This document shows, one piece after another, positions 1-7,196 of a stretch of DNA of 20,797 nt; within the stretch, counting starts at the first letter, position 1; each line of letters begins with the position of its first letter. The stretch spans positions 1 through 20,797 of the forward strand of contig CAYPOY010000061.1 in assembly GCA_964412395.1 (NCBI GenBank), in the 5' to 3' direction. Both the position numbers and the translations under genes were made by a program. The stretch is from CAYPOY01 sp964412395 (GTDB lineage Bacteria > Chloroflexota > Anaerolineae > B4-G1). Below the pieces are notes generated by a model, which was not told where the DNA came from, did no database searches, and saw only the letters and a program-made list of their open reading frames with translations.

Positions 1-213
1 GTACTTCTTCTTCCAACCCGCGTAGCTCGGTGAAAATGTACGGTAGAGAAATCCTGATCATTCCCGGAAGTAACCCAAATTTGTTGTACATACGGGCGAT
101 TGACCGAAATCCGTGAGCGTATCACATTGGGGACAAGAACAGGCAGGAAACAGGGCTGCGGCGTTGGTTACTGATTGGCCTGGCGCGGCGCAATGTGATA
201 TAATCGCATTACT
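1..213. other. Gene-free left edge, upstream of the glycosyltransferase
   Basis: No convincing coding frame is seen here. The one open frame on the minus strand has no recognisable family and crosses the promoter of the next gene. The only functional signal is the promoter at its right end. The left edge could be intergenic sequence following a gene outside the window. Confidence 0.5.
175..204 (+). promoter_or_regulatory. Sigma-70-type promoter with extended -10, upstream of the GT4 gene
   Basis: TATAAT at 199-204 is preceded by TGA, giving an extended -10 (TGATATAAT). A weak -35, TTGGCC, lies at 175-180 with an 18-nt spacer. Transcription would start near 210-212, immediately before the ATG at 214, so the message is probably leaderless or nearly so. 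The same TGTGATATAAT string recurs in the promoter at 7571-7598. Confidence 0.65.
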
Positions 214-1374
214 ATGGCCATCACCATAGGGAACGGTTATCACATTGCCATCAATGCGCATCTCCTCTCAGGCCGAGCCTGGTACCGCAGTGCGGGCGTA
301 CATCAGTACATATATCATTTACTGCGCCACCTGGGGCAGGCCGACGATAGGTTGCACTACACCGTCTTGCTAGGCGAGGGTGTGCTCCCCCCCGACGTTG
401 CTCTTGCATCACTCCGGTCTCGCTGGCCCACAAGCCGGGCAGTGGTACGGGCGCTGTGGGAGCAGTTGGTGCAACCGTGGGCACTGCGCCGGATCGGGGC
501 GGATCTGGTACATGGGCCGGTCTTCGTCGGTCCTTTGCTCGCCCTCTGCCCGGTGATCGTCACTATCCACGATCTGAGTTTCATCCGTTTCCCCGCCCTG
601 TTCCGATCCGCCAACCGGCTCTACCTGACGGTGCTGACACGACTCTCAGCACAGCGCGCCCGGCGGCTTATCGCCGTCTCGGCCTACACGGCCGCTGAGA
701 CCACGCGGTTGCTGGGTGTCCCGCCAGAGCAGATTGACGTGGTCTACCACGGGGTGGATCCGGCTTTCCGCCCGCTGCCGACTGATGAGGTGGCGGCCTT
801 CCGCCAGCGCCGAGGACTGCCGGAGCGGTTTGTGCTCTTCGTGGGCACTCTGGAACCACGCAAAAATCTGGTGCGGTTGGTGGATGCTTTCGCTCGCATC
901 CATGAAAATGGCGGCCGGACCGGGCTGGTGCTGGCTGGCGGGCAAGGCTGGCTCTACGATGAACTGTTCGCCAGAGTAGAAGCCCTGGGCCTGAGCAAGG
1001 AGGTCATCTTCCCCGGCTACGTGATGAACGACGAATTACCCCTCTGGTACAATGCCACGACCATCCTGGCCTACCCCTCAGTGTACGAAGGATTTGGGTT
1101 GCCAGTGCTGGAAGCGCAGGCATGCGGCACGCCGGTGTTGACCTCGAACGTATCCTCGCTGCCCGAGGCGGCTGGGGATGCGGCTTTGATGGTGGACCCT
1201 TACGACGTGGAGGCGCTGGCGGCGGGGTTGAGCCGGTTATTAACGGACGAACTGCTGCGGCACGAGCTGCGGGAGCGTGGCCTGACACACGCCAAAGAGT
1301 TTACCTGGTCGCATACGGCGCAGGAGACAGCACGCGTGTACCGGCGTGCCCTGGCCGAGGGAGGGGAGACATGA
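214..1374 (+). CDS. Glycosyltransferase family 4 protein (GT-B fold)
   Basis: This is a 386-aa retaining GT4 glycosyltransferase that probably adds a sugar from a nucleotide-sugar donor to a lipid-linked or surface glycan in the cytoplasm. The N-terminal acceptor half carries VTIHDLSF and LIAVSAYTA. The C-terminal donor half carries FVGTLEPRKN and the E-x7-E motif (EGFGLPVLE, E292 and E300), followed by SLPEAAGDAA, all typical of GT4. Its length is normal for the family. The ATG at 214 is the only plausible start: the upstream frame meets a TGA at 196 and no Shine-Dalgarno is visible, which fits a leaderless message. Its TGA overlaps the next gene's ATG by 4 nt, so the two are translationally coupled. 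The acceptor and the sugar cannot be read from the sequence. Confidence 0.93.
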   Translation: MAITIGNGYHIAINAHLLSGRAWYRSAGVHQYIYHLLRHLGQADDRLHYTVLLGEGVLPPDVALASLRSRWPTSRAVVRALWEQLVQPWALRRIGADLVHGPVFVGPLLALCPVIVTIHDLSFIRFPALFRSANRLYLTVLTRLSAQRARRLIAVSAYTAAETTRLLGVPPEQIDVVYHGVDPAFRPLPTDEVAAFRQRRGLPERFVLFVGTLEPRKNLVRLVDAFARIHENGGRTGLVLAGGQGWLYDELFARVEALGLSKEVIFPGYVMNDELPLWYNATTILAYPSVYEGFGLPVLEAQACGTPVLTSNVSSLPEAAGDAALMVDPYDVEALAAGLSRLLTDELLRHELRERGLTHAKEFTWSHTAQETARVYRRALAEGGET

Positions 1375-2786
1375 AAGCACGCCGCTGGGCTCCCTGGTGG
1401 GTCGTCATCTCCGACATCTTGCTGATCAGCGCCAGCATCGCACTAGCCTATTGGATGCGCTACGAACTCCAGTGGTTCCGCGATATCAGTTACTATCATC
1501 CACTGTCAGCGTATGTTCCCTTTGCCCTCCTGTTCACCACGCTGATGCTGCTGACCTTTCAAATGGACCGGGTCTACCAGCACTGGCACGGGTGTCCGTG
1601 GCTCGATCAGGTCTATCGTATCATCAACGCCACAGCTAAATCCGTAGTGGTGATGCTGGCTATCACCTTTGTCCTCCAGCCCCTTGAATATTCCCGCCTG
1701 TTGCTCGTTGAGGCAGGCATCATTATCATCGTTCTGCTGGCTCTGTTGCGGATAGTGCAGAACGGGATTGTGGGTTGGATGCGCACTCGTGGCGTCGGAG
1801 TGGACCACGTTATCATCGTCGGTGCCGGCGAGATAGGACGTACCGTGATGCGCACCATCGTGGCGCGGCCTGAGTTGGGCTACCAGATCGTCGGCTTCGT
1901 GGACGACGATCCCCAGAAGGGCCAGACCGACATCGGTCGCTTCAAGGCCCTGGGGCCACTGCGCAACCTATCCCGGCTGATCGAGGAAGAGGCGGTGAAT
2001 GAGGTCATCATCACACTGCCCTGGATGTACCATCGCAAGATCATGTCCATCGTGCGCGAGTGTGAGCGACGGCAGATGAACGCCTGCATCGTGCCAGATC
2101 TCTTCCAGATGAGCCTCAGCCAGGTAGACGTGGACGATCTGGGAGGGGTGCCGCTGATCGGCGTGCGAGAGATTGGCTTCGGGCGAGGGGCGCTGTTGAT
2201 CAAGCGAGGGGTGGACGTTGTAGGAGCAGTGATAGGACTGGTGCTGGGAGCGCCGCTCCTGATGTTGATTGCGTTAGCTATTCGTCTTGACTCGCCCGGC
2301 CCAATCGTTTTTCGCCAGACCCGCGTGGGGGCCGGCGGAAAGCTGTTCGAGATGCACAAGTTTCGTTCAATGCACGAGGGGGCCGAGGAGGAGATAGAAC
2401 AATTGCGCGATCTAAATGAGGCCGATGGCCCCCTCTTCAAGATCCGCGACGACCCACGCCTGACTCGCATGGGCCGGTTTCTGCGGCATACCAGCCTCGA
2501 CGAACTACCGCAACTGTGGAACGTGTTGTTCGGAGAGATGAGCCTGGTGGGACCACGCCCGCCACTCCCGGCAGAGGTTAGCCGATATATGGAGTGGCAC
2601 AAGAAACGGCTGGAGGTACGCCCAGGGATGACCGGGCTGTCGCAGGTCAGTGGCCGCAGTATGCTCAGTTTCGACGAGATGGTGCTGCTTGACGTCTACT
2701 ACATCGAACACTGGTCGCTGTGGCTCGACTTCAAAATCATGCTGCGGACTACCCCCCAGGTGATGTTCGGAAACGGCGCGTATTAG
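1371..2786 (+). CDS. Polyprenyl-phosphate sugar-1-phosphate transferase (exopolysaccharide initiation)
   Basis: This is a 471-aa WcaJ/WbaP-type membrane enzyme. It would move a sugar 1-phosphate from a UDP-sugar to undecaprenyl phosphate, the first step of repeat-unit synthesis. The N-terminal part has about four or five membrane segments (VISDILLISASIALAYW onward). A cytoplasmic CoA-binding-like Rossmann domain follows (VIIVGAGEIGR, then VGFVDDDPQKG). The C-terminal catalytic domain has a re-entrant helix (RGVDVVGAVIGLVLGAPL), PGPIVFRQTRVG, KFRSMH, the Asp-Glu dyad in SLDEL (D377/E378), SLVGPRPPLP and RPGMTGLSQVSGR. The frame is open upstream, but the ATG at 1371 has a GAGGGAGGGG ribosome site and a 4-nt overlap with the glycosyltransferase, so it is the start. 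Together the two genes are a fragment of a polysaccharide operon; no polymerase or flippase is in view. Confidence 0.95.
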   Translation: MKARRWAPWWVVISDILLISASIALAYWMRYELQWFRDISYYHPLSAYVPFALLFTTLMLLTFQMDRVYQHWHGCPWLDQVYRIINATAKSVVVMLAITFVLQPLEYSRLLLVEAGIIIIVLLALLRIVQNGIVGWMRTRGVGVDHVIIVGAGEIGRTVMRTIVARPELGYQIVGFVDDDPQKGQTDIGRFKALGPLRNLSRLIEEEAVNEVIITLPWMYHRKIMSIVRECERRQMNACIVPDLFQMSLSQVDVDDLGGVPLIGVREIGFGRGALLIKRGVDVVGAVIGLVLGAPLLMLIALAIRLDSPGPIVFRQTRVGAGGKLFEMHKFRSMHEGAEEEIEQLRDLNEADGPLFKIRDDPRLTRMGRFLRHTSLDELPQLWNVLFGEMSLVGPRPPLPAEVSRYMEWHKKRLEVRPGMTGLSQVSGRSMLSFDEMVLLDVYYIEHWSLWLDFKIMLRTTPQVMFGNGAY

Positions 2787-3184
2787 CGCCCCCGCCCCGG
2801 AGCAAGCCGATGCAGTGTGATAGCTAGTTCTCGGTACAAAACTGCGTCATTCAGATCAATTGACAGACCGAGGCCCTGTCAGCCGCCCCCCTCGCATGAC
2901 AACCTCTCCATCCAGGAAAAGATCAGGGTGCGGAAGAACGAAATCCTCGTGCAGGTCCGCCGATACTGTCCCCCCAAAATGGGCGTTAGATACCCTCACC
3001 AAGATTTCGCAAATTTGAGGACGGAGGCCTGATTGACTGACAAATCTTTTAGGACGCAGATTCACGCAGATTTTCGCAGATCGTATGCGGATAAAACCAG
3101 AAAATCAGCGTTTATCAGCGTTAATCTGCGTCCCGTTCCTTGCTCTCAGGGTCAACCCAGAGTTTTGTCAGTCAACCAGCCTCC
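2787..3184. other. Gene-free interval between converging genes, filled by repeats
   Basis: Open frames here have no family resemblance and run through inverted repeats, so none is called as a gene. The interval holds a solo repeat arm at 2824-2842 and a nested palindromic element from 3013 to 3190. No T-rich intrinsic terminator is seen after the sugar transferase stop. Confidence 0.7.
2824..2842 (+). repeat. Solo copy of a 19-bp arm shared with the element at 20091-20237
   Basis: CTAGTTCTCGGTACAAAAC is identical to the reverse complement of 20219-20237 and differs at one base from 20091-20109. No partner arm was found nearby, so this is a lone end. It sits 38 nt after the sugar transferase stop. 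Confidence 0.75.
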
Positions 3185-3190
3185 TCAAAT
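3013..3190. repeat. Nested inverted-repeat (MITE-like) element
   Basis: The outer arms are 3013-3044 (ATTTGAGGA..., ending TTGACTGACAAA) and 3164-3190 (TTTGTCAGTCAACC...TCCTCAAAT). They match by reverse complement apart from short gaps. An inner pair, GGACGCAGATT (3052-3062) and AATCTGCGTCC (3123-3133), is extended by degenerate ACGCAGAT/ATCAGCG units. No protein is encoded. The right arm contains the TGA stop of the DUF6092-like gene. It could act as a non-autonomous mobile element or as a bidirectional 3'-end structure. Confidence 0.8.
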
Positions 3191-3499
3191 CTCTTGTGGC
3201 GATGAAACGCCTATTCGCTCCTTGAGCTCGGCCGCGAATCGCAAGCACATCTGGTCCAGAAAGGCACACAATGCCTCGTCGTCGCTGCTGCCGAAACGCT
3301 GGGCATCAATGGCTCGTCTGAGCTCCACGAGGAAAGGGTCACTCAATCCCGCCGTTTCCATAATAGCAAGGAGCCGTCCACCGGCGTCCAGCAGCCGGAA
3401 GGGGCCGGAGCCTGCTGGCTCGTCGTACAGGCCATAGGCGCTGGTCAGTAGATAGCCTACCAGGTGGACCAGGTCTCCGCGCAGTTTCTCAGTGTTCAT
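3185..3499 (-). CDS. Small DUF6092-like protein, coupled to a nitroreductase
   Basis: This is a soluble, probably all-helical protein of 104 aa. Landmarks are LVHLVGYLLTSAYGLYDEP near the N-terminus, GPFRLLDAGGRLL in the middle and FLDQMCLRFAAELKER near the end. They resemble a small family of unknown function that I recall as DUF6092; the name is from memory and should be checked. No catalytic motif, signal peptide or membrane segment is seen. The frame is open upstream, but the ATG at 3499 overlaps the nitroreductase TGA (ATGA), so it is the natural start and implies coupled translation. Its TGA lies inside the right arm of the nested repeat. Co-translation suggests it works with the nitroreductase, but nothing shows how. 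Confidence 0.72.
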   Translation of the reverse strand: MNTEKLRGDLVHLVGYLLTSAYGLYDEPAGSGPFRLLDAGGRLLAIMETAGLSDPFLVELRRAIDAQRFGSSDDEALCAFLDQMCLRFAAELKERIGVSSPQEI

Positions 3500-4017
3500 A
3501 GTGGCTCCCCCCAGCGCTCGGTGAAACAGACCTCCGCCAGCGGCCGCCGGCCGGGGGATGGTGGCTTCGCTTGCGGATAGCCTAATGTGATCAATAACAC
3601 CGGCCGAACGTGCGACGGCAGGTCCAGAAAGAGCGCCACGGCCTGCCAGTGGAAGGAACCGATGGGACAGGCTCCCAGGCCCAGGTTGCCCGCCGCGAGC
3701 AAGTTCTGCGTCGCCAGGCCGATACCAATCCAGGCTAACCTGGGACCCAATGCGCCCCCTACCCGTTCCGCCCGCTGGACATCGAGGCATACGGCCACGA
3801 GGGCCGTCGGTTGGCCGATGATGCCCGGTGCCAGCGCCCGCAGCGCCTGCAGACGGCGGGGGTCCCGCACCAGTATGAACCCCCAGGGCTGCACGTTGCC
3901 ACCGCTGGCGGCGGCCGCTGCCGCCTGCAATACCTGGCGCAGCAGTTTCTCCGGGATCGGCTCTTCAGTGAAAGCACGCACACTGCGCCGGCTGTGGATG
4001 GCTTCCAATGTTTCCAC
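3496..4017 (-). CDS. Nitroreductase family protein (FMN-dependent)
   Basis: This is a 173-aa member of the nitroreductase/FMN oxidoreductase superfamily, cytoplasmic flavoproteins that reduce nitro groups, quinones or enones with NAD(P)H. The flavin-binding start is SRRSVRAFTEEPIP, followed by AAAAASGGNVQPWGFILV, the FMN/substrate loop. WIGIGLATQNLLAAGNLGLGACPIGSF and LGYPQAKPP complete the fold. It belongs to the short-length group of the family. The start is a GTG at 4017 without a strong ribosome site. It lies about 13 nt after the stop of a decayed reading frame, so it may once have been a distal gene of that locus. The substrate is unknown. Confidence 0.9.
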   Translation of the reverse strand: METLEAIHSRRSVRAFTEEPIPEKLLRQVLQAAAAAASGGNVQPWGFILVRDPRRLQALRALAPGIIGQPTALVAVCLDVQRAERVGGALGPRLAWIGIGLATQNLLAAGNLGLGACPIGSFHWQAVALFLDLPSHVRPVLLITLGYPQAKPPSPGRRPLAEVCFTERWGEPL

Positions 4018-4029
4018 GTCAGTGACTCA

Positions 4030-4200
4030 TCAATAACCAGGGGCTCCCATCTCCCGGCAGAGCTCGATCAGCTCTGGGTGGATATACCGCCCTTCTTCTT
4101 CCAACTGCACGTCGTCGGCCCAGACCAAGGGGGCAAGGATCACGCCGTCGGTGTGGAATGGCTGCCTCGTAGGCCGGGCTATAGAGCTGGGGATCTTCCG
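4030..4200 (-). pseudogene. C-terminal remnant of an unidentified gene
   Basis: Read on the minus strand, one frame gives NPEDPQLYSPAYEAAIPH. A +1 shift then continues into TDGVILAPLVWADDVQ and ends in LIELCREMGAPGY and a TGA at 4030. The composition looks like genuine protein, but no family was recognised. The 5' part is missing: the sequence begins just after the left arm of the palindromic element at 4203-4320, with an OppC fragment on the other side. The frame change and the missing start argue for a dead gene. It is probably part of the old transporter locus. Confidence 0.5.
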
Positions 4201-4202
4201 GG

Positions 4203-4320
4203 TTTCGCGGGGTAGGTATGCTCAAAGGGGACGTGCCGTCCCCGTATGTGGCGTTGAGGCGATGCACTACCCCCAGATGTGCGGCGCGGGCGGCACGCCC
4301 GCTCAGAGCACCCCGCGAAA
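4203..4320. repeat. Palindromic insertion-like element inside decayed genes
   Basis: The end arms TTTCGCGGGGT (4203-4213) and ACCCCGCGAAA (4310-4320) are perfect inverted repeats. Inside are two hairpins: GGGGAC/GTCCCC (4227-4232 with 4238-4243) and GCGGGCG/CGCCCGC (4286-4292 with 4296-4302). OppC similarity stops at its right edge and an unrelated remnant begins at its left edge. It is either the inserted element that broke the genes or a repeat at a deletion junction. Confidence 0.6.
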
Positions 4321-4544
4321 TCCCAGAGAGCCTCAGTTATCCGCATGATGACCTCGTCCAGCCGTCGCCCGGAGTAACCCGCTATAGCACCCAGAGGCGT
4401 GCCAATGGCCACAGCAATGATCACCAACAGGCTGAACACGCCTAACCAATCGCGCCGGAAGGCGCGGAGCATCAAACGGTACTCTTCAAGGTGAGCCTCT
4501 CGCCGATGGGCCCAATCGCCCAGCCATCTCTCCGCTACGGACAT
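4321..4544 (-). pseudogene. Truncated, internally deleted OppC/DppC-type permease
   Basis: The fragment starts at a good ATG (4544) with GAGGAGAACGCT just upstream. It encodes a normal OppC-like cytoplasmic N-terminus and first membrane helix (FRRDWLGVFSLLVIIAV). This joins in frame directly to the second helix region (IGTPLGAIAGYSGRRLDE), then VIMRITEAL. The long extracytoplasmic loop that normally separates these is absent, so an in-frame internal deletion has occurred. After ITEALW the similarity ends at a palindromic element, and the transport helices with the EAA loop are missing. It cannot encode a working permease. It is a relic of a peptide-type ABC importer, together with the SBP-OppB remnant at 6282-7173. 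Confidence 0.85.
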
Positions 4545-4582
4545 AGCGTTCTCCTCACTGCTTGCCCTCTCCCTCCCCCTGG

Positions 4583-4618
4583 CCCCCTCCCTCTCCCAAT
4601 TTTGGGAGAGGGAGGGGG
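4583..4618. repeat. Perfect 17-bp hairpin downstream of the racemase gene
   Basis: CCCCCTCCCTCTCCCAA (4583-4599) and its exact complement (4602-4618) are separated by TT. It lies 28 nt beyond the second-domain stop of the racemase gene on the minus strand and upstream of the OppC relic. The stem is strong, but there is no T-tract, so a classical intrinsic terminator is not supported. It may be an interspersed palindrome. Confidence 0.8.
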
Positions 4619-4645
4619 TGCCCGAAGGGCGGGGGTGGGTGAGGG

Positions 4646-6229
4646 CTAAAGATAACCTACGATCTCCTTATCAGGTGGCAGGGGATAGGTGCGCTTGCTA
4701 TGAGCTAAACCTATGTCCACCAACCCCTCGGCCAGTTTCACCGCCACCGCCGGTGGGTCAATGACCGGCACTCACCCTGCAGCCTTGCCTCGCTCGGCCA
4801 GGCCCTCCTGCACCACCGGGGCCATCCCGATCATCTCCGTGCAGCCGGGAACGATAATGTGGGCTCCGTCCTCGCGTATGGCCCTGGCTGACTCCTCAAT
4901 CAAGGCTCTCGCCACCCGCCCCCGATCCTCACCCATCTCCAGGACAGGGATGTTGATGGCCCGCACCGAGGCGACCTTCCCTGCCAGACCGTAGCGCAGA
5001 ATCTGGCGGTGGACTCTCGGGATGGACTGCTCCAGAACGGTGATGACCGAAAACCGATGGACGCATTTGGCCGCCAGATGCATCGCCGCCTGAGCCGGGC
5101 CGATGATGGGGATGGAGGCCAACTCGCGGGCTGGGTCGAGACCTGGATCGGCCATACAGTCGAGGATCACCGCGTCCATCCCTTCCGCCTCGGCGGCTCG
5201 CACCCTGGATAAGATACCGGGGACAGCCAGCGCCTCATCGCGCACTGATTCGATGGAGGCTGGGCCCCTGTCAATGGCTACGGCGCTGATCTCGGTGCCG
5301 GGTCGGCCCGCACGACCGTAAGCTTCCTGGACGGGAGCTATCCAATGCTCTCCCACCACAGGGATGATGACGCGGATCCTTGCCCCTCTCCGCAGTTCAC
5401 CGGCGTCCCCTAGACGGGGGCTGAGAGCTTTGGGGTGCGAGGGCGCCCCCGGGATGGGGGCCAGGAGTTCCCGAGCCGGCCCGTCGCTGGCCCTTTGAAG
5501 ATGGGGATAGCCGACAATCTCCTTGGGCGGTGGAGGAGGATAAGTGCGCTTGCTGTGGGAAAGGCCCATGTCCACCAGCCCCTCGGCCAGTTTTAAGGCA
5601 GCCATAGAGGGATCAATGACCGGCACAGCGCAACCCCGTTCCGCCAGACCCTGTTCCACCTGTTGGGCTAGACCCCTCATCCCGGTGCAGCCGAAGACCA
5701 GGATATGAGCTCCATCCTCCAGCACGGCCCTGGCCGATTGCTCTACCAGAGCCCCCATCAACCGTTCTCGATCCCTGTCCAGCTCCAGGACGGGGATGTT
5801 GACGGGTCGGACCGAGGCCAGATTACCCTCCAGGCCACACAGCCGGGCCAGGCGGTCAAAAAGGGGGATATCCCGTTCGAGCACCGTTATCACCGAGAAG
5901 CGATGGGCCAGGATGGTGGCCAGGTGCATCGCTGCCTGCGCCGGACCGATGACCGGGATGGAGGCCAGTTCGCGGGCCGGGGCCAGGCCCGGATCAGCCA
6001 TGCAATCAATGATGACTGCGTCCATCTTCTCCGCCTCCGCCGCGCGCACCTTGGCCAGGATGTCCGGCACCGCCAGGGCATCCTCGTAGTCAGACTCCAG
6101 GGAGGCCGGACCCCTATCGAGGCCGACGACGCTGATTTCGGCATCCGGTCTGGCAGTCGCCGCGTACTGGGGCCACGTGGCGGCCACGAACTCTTTGGTC
6201 GTCACAGGAACGATGACTCGAATCTTCAT
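4646..6229 (-). CDS. Fused tandem Asp/Glu-hydantoin racemase, second domain interrupted by TGA
   Basis: Two homologous Asp/Glu-hydantoin racemase domains lie head to tail. These enzymes use two cysteines to invert a carbon alpha to a carboxyl or hydantoin group. Domain 1 (about 1-235) has DCMADPGL and FGCTGM, each with a catalytic Cys. Domain 2 (about 286-528) has DCMADPGL and PGCTEM. Both share IDRGPAS/LDRGPAS, PAQAAMHLA and HRFSVITVLE. Reading from the ATG at 6229 (ribosome site AAGGAG) ends at a TGA at 4772-4774, giving 485 aa. The same frame continues for 41 codons, VPVIDPPAVAVKLAEGL to KEIVGYL, matching the end of domain 1, and stops at TAG 4646. So either the last 41 residues are lost by a nonsense mutation, or the TGA is read through or a sequencing error. 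Domain 1 alone should be active. The gene lies between OppB and OppC relics. Confidence 0.82.
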
Positions 6230-6247
6230 GACAGCAGACTCCTTGAA

Positions 6248-6288
6248 AACCCTAAGGGTTTCGGAAAACCCTTAGGGTTGATCAACCC
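6248..6288. repeat. Compound palindrome across the stop of the SBP-OppB chimera
   Basis: AACCCTAAGGGTTT (6248-6261) pairs with AAAACCCTTAGGGTT (6265-6279). Each arm is itself nearly palindromic. A further perfect 14-bp palindrome, GGGTTGATCAACCC (6275-6288), spans the TGA stop codon at 6282-6284. It lies between that stop and the racemase start and could form alternative hairpins in RNA. Confidence 0.75.
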
Positions 6289-6503
6289 AGCGTGACGCGG
6301 GGGTCCAGGAAGGTCTGAAGGATATCCAAAAATAGATTGATGAAGACGTAGAAAACAGTCACCACCAGGGTGACGGCCATGATGACCGGGAAGTCAATGC
6401 TGAGGATAGCACGGGTGACGTAACTGCCCAAACCAGGCCAGGCGAAGATGACTTCCACCAGGAGAGCCCCCGTCAATGAATAGACGAAAGAGAGGGCCAA
6501 TAG
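6282..6503 (-). pseudogene. C-terminal remnant of an OppB/DppB-type permease, fused to an SBP remnant
   Basis: The sequence encodes only the end of an OppB-like permease: LSFVYSLTGALLVEVIFAWP, then the last helices (VIMAVTLVVTVFYVFINLFLD) and the family-typical end DILQTFLDPRV. The N-terminal signature, the first helices and the EAA loop are absent. It is joined in frame to the C-terminal part of a substrate-binding protein near 6503, so a deletion has removed the end of one gene and most of the next. This cannot be a functional transporter subunit. The complete OppB of this window is at 9271-10209. Confidence 0.85.
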
Positions 6504-7173
6504 CTCGTGGTCGTTGGGAAGGTCATAGAAGAACGCGGCTGCGGCGTCCTCTATCAGGATCTCCTGGGCCTCGATGAAGAGCCGCTCCGCCTCTGCACGG
6601 TCGGTGGCCGCCAGTTCGTTGCCCCCGTCAATCAGTTCATCGAACTCGGGGTTGCAGTTCCAGATCGTGGGTGTATTGGAACAGGTCTTCACTGAAGCCC
6701 CACATCCCGGCGGGAACTGGCCCGTAGGCCTGCGTGGCCTGGCCGAGCATCACGCTCTCGATGAACTGTTCGTAATTGGCCTTCCTTCTCCATACCCTGA
6801 GGCGGCGACGAGGTCCAGAGGCGCGGCGTATTTCAGCTTGAACTCCACAGTGTAATCGTCTATGACGTTTACCTCCTCCACTGCGTCCCAGATGAAAGCA
6901 GCCCCCAGGCCCAGGTCTATGGTCCGTTCGACAGAGTACTCCACTGCCTCGGCGTTGAAATCGGTGCCGTCGTGGAACTTTACCCCCTTCCGCAGATGGA
7001 AGGTCCAGGTCAGGCCGTCCTCCGATGACTCCCAACTGGTGGCCAGCGCTGGGCCGAGCACCTCCTCGCTCCCGGGCGGGTTGTAGAAGACCAGCGTCTC
7101 ATAGGCATTGCCCACCACGACCGAGTCATTAGAGAAACTGACACTGGGATCAATGTCGGGGAATGCGCTTCAT
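6504..7173 (-). pseudogene. Decayed family 5 substrate-binding protein (peptide/nickel type)
   Basis: A good ribosome site (AAGGAGAG) and an ATG at 7173 give MKRIP, after which the frame is lost and the signal peptide is missing. A second frame then reads DIDPSVSFSNDSVVVGNAYE, ETLVFYNPPGSEEVLGPALA and GVKFHDGTDFNAEAVEYSVE, typical of the SBP_bac_5 N-terminal domain, up to PLDLVAASGYG. A third frame gives YEQFIESVMLGQATQAYGPV and GMWGFSEDLFQYTHDLE. A fourth gives WNCNPEFDELIDGGNE and AFFYDLPNDHE, the C-terminal part. About half of a normal 500-600 aa protein is missing, in several deletions. It is a clear pseudogene, related to but distinct from the intact SBP at 7697-9274. Confidence 0.9.
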
Positions 7174-7196
7174 TTTCTTCTCTCCTTTGGACTCAC

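Noticed and set aside
2817..3437. Plus-strand open frames in the repeat-rich interval
   Set aside because: They run through inverted repeats and the antisense of the DUF6092-like gene, lack ribosome sites and show no family resemblance.
4772..4774. TGA read as selenocysteine in the racemase
   Set aside because: Both catalytic cysteines of that domain are already present as Cys codons, the TGA falls in a short insertion relative to domain 1, and no selenocysteine element or related gene is seen.
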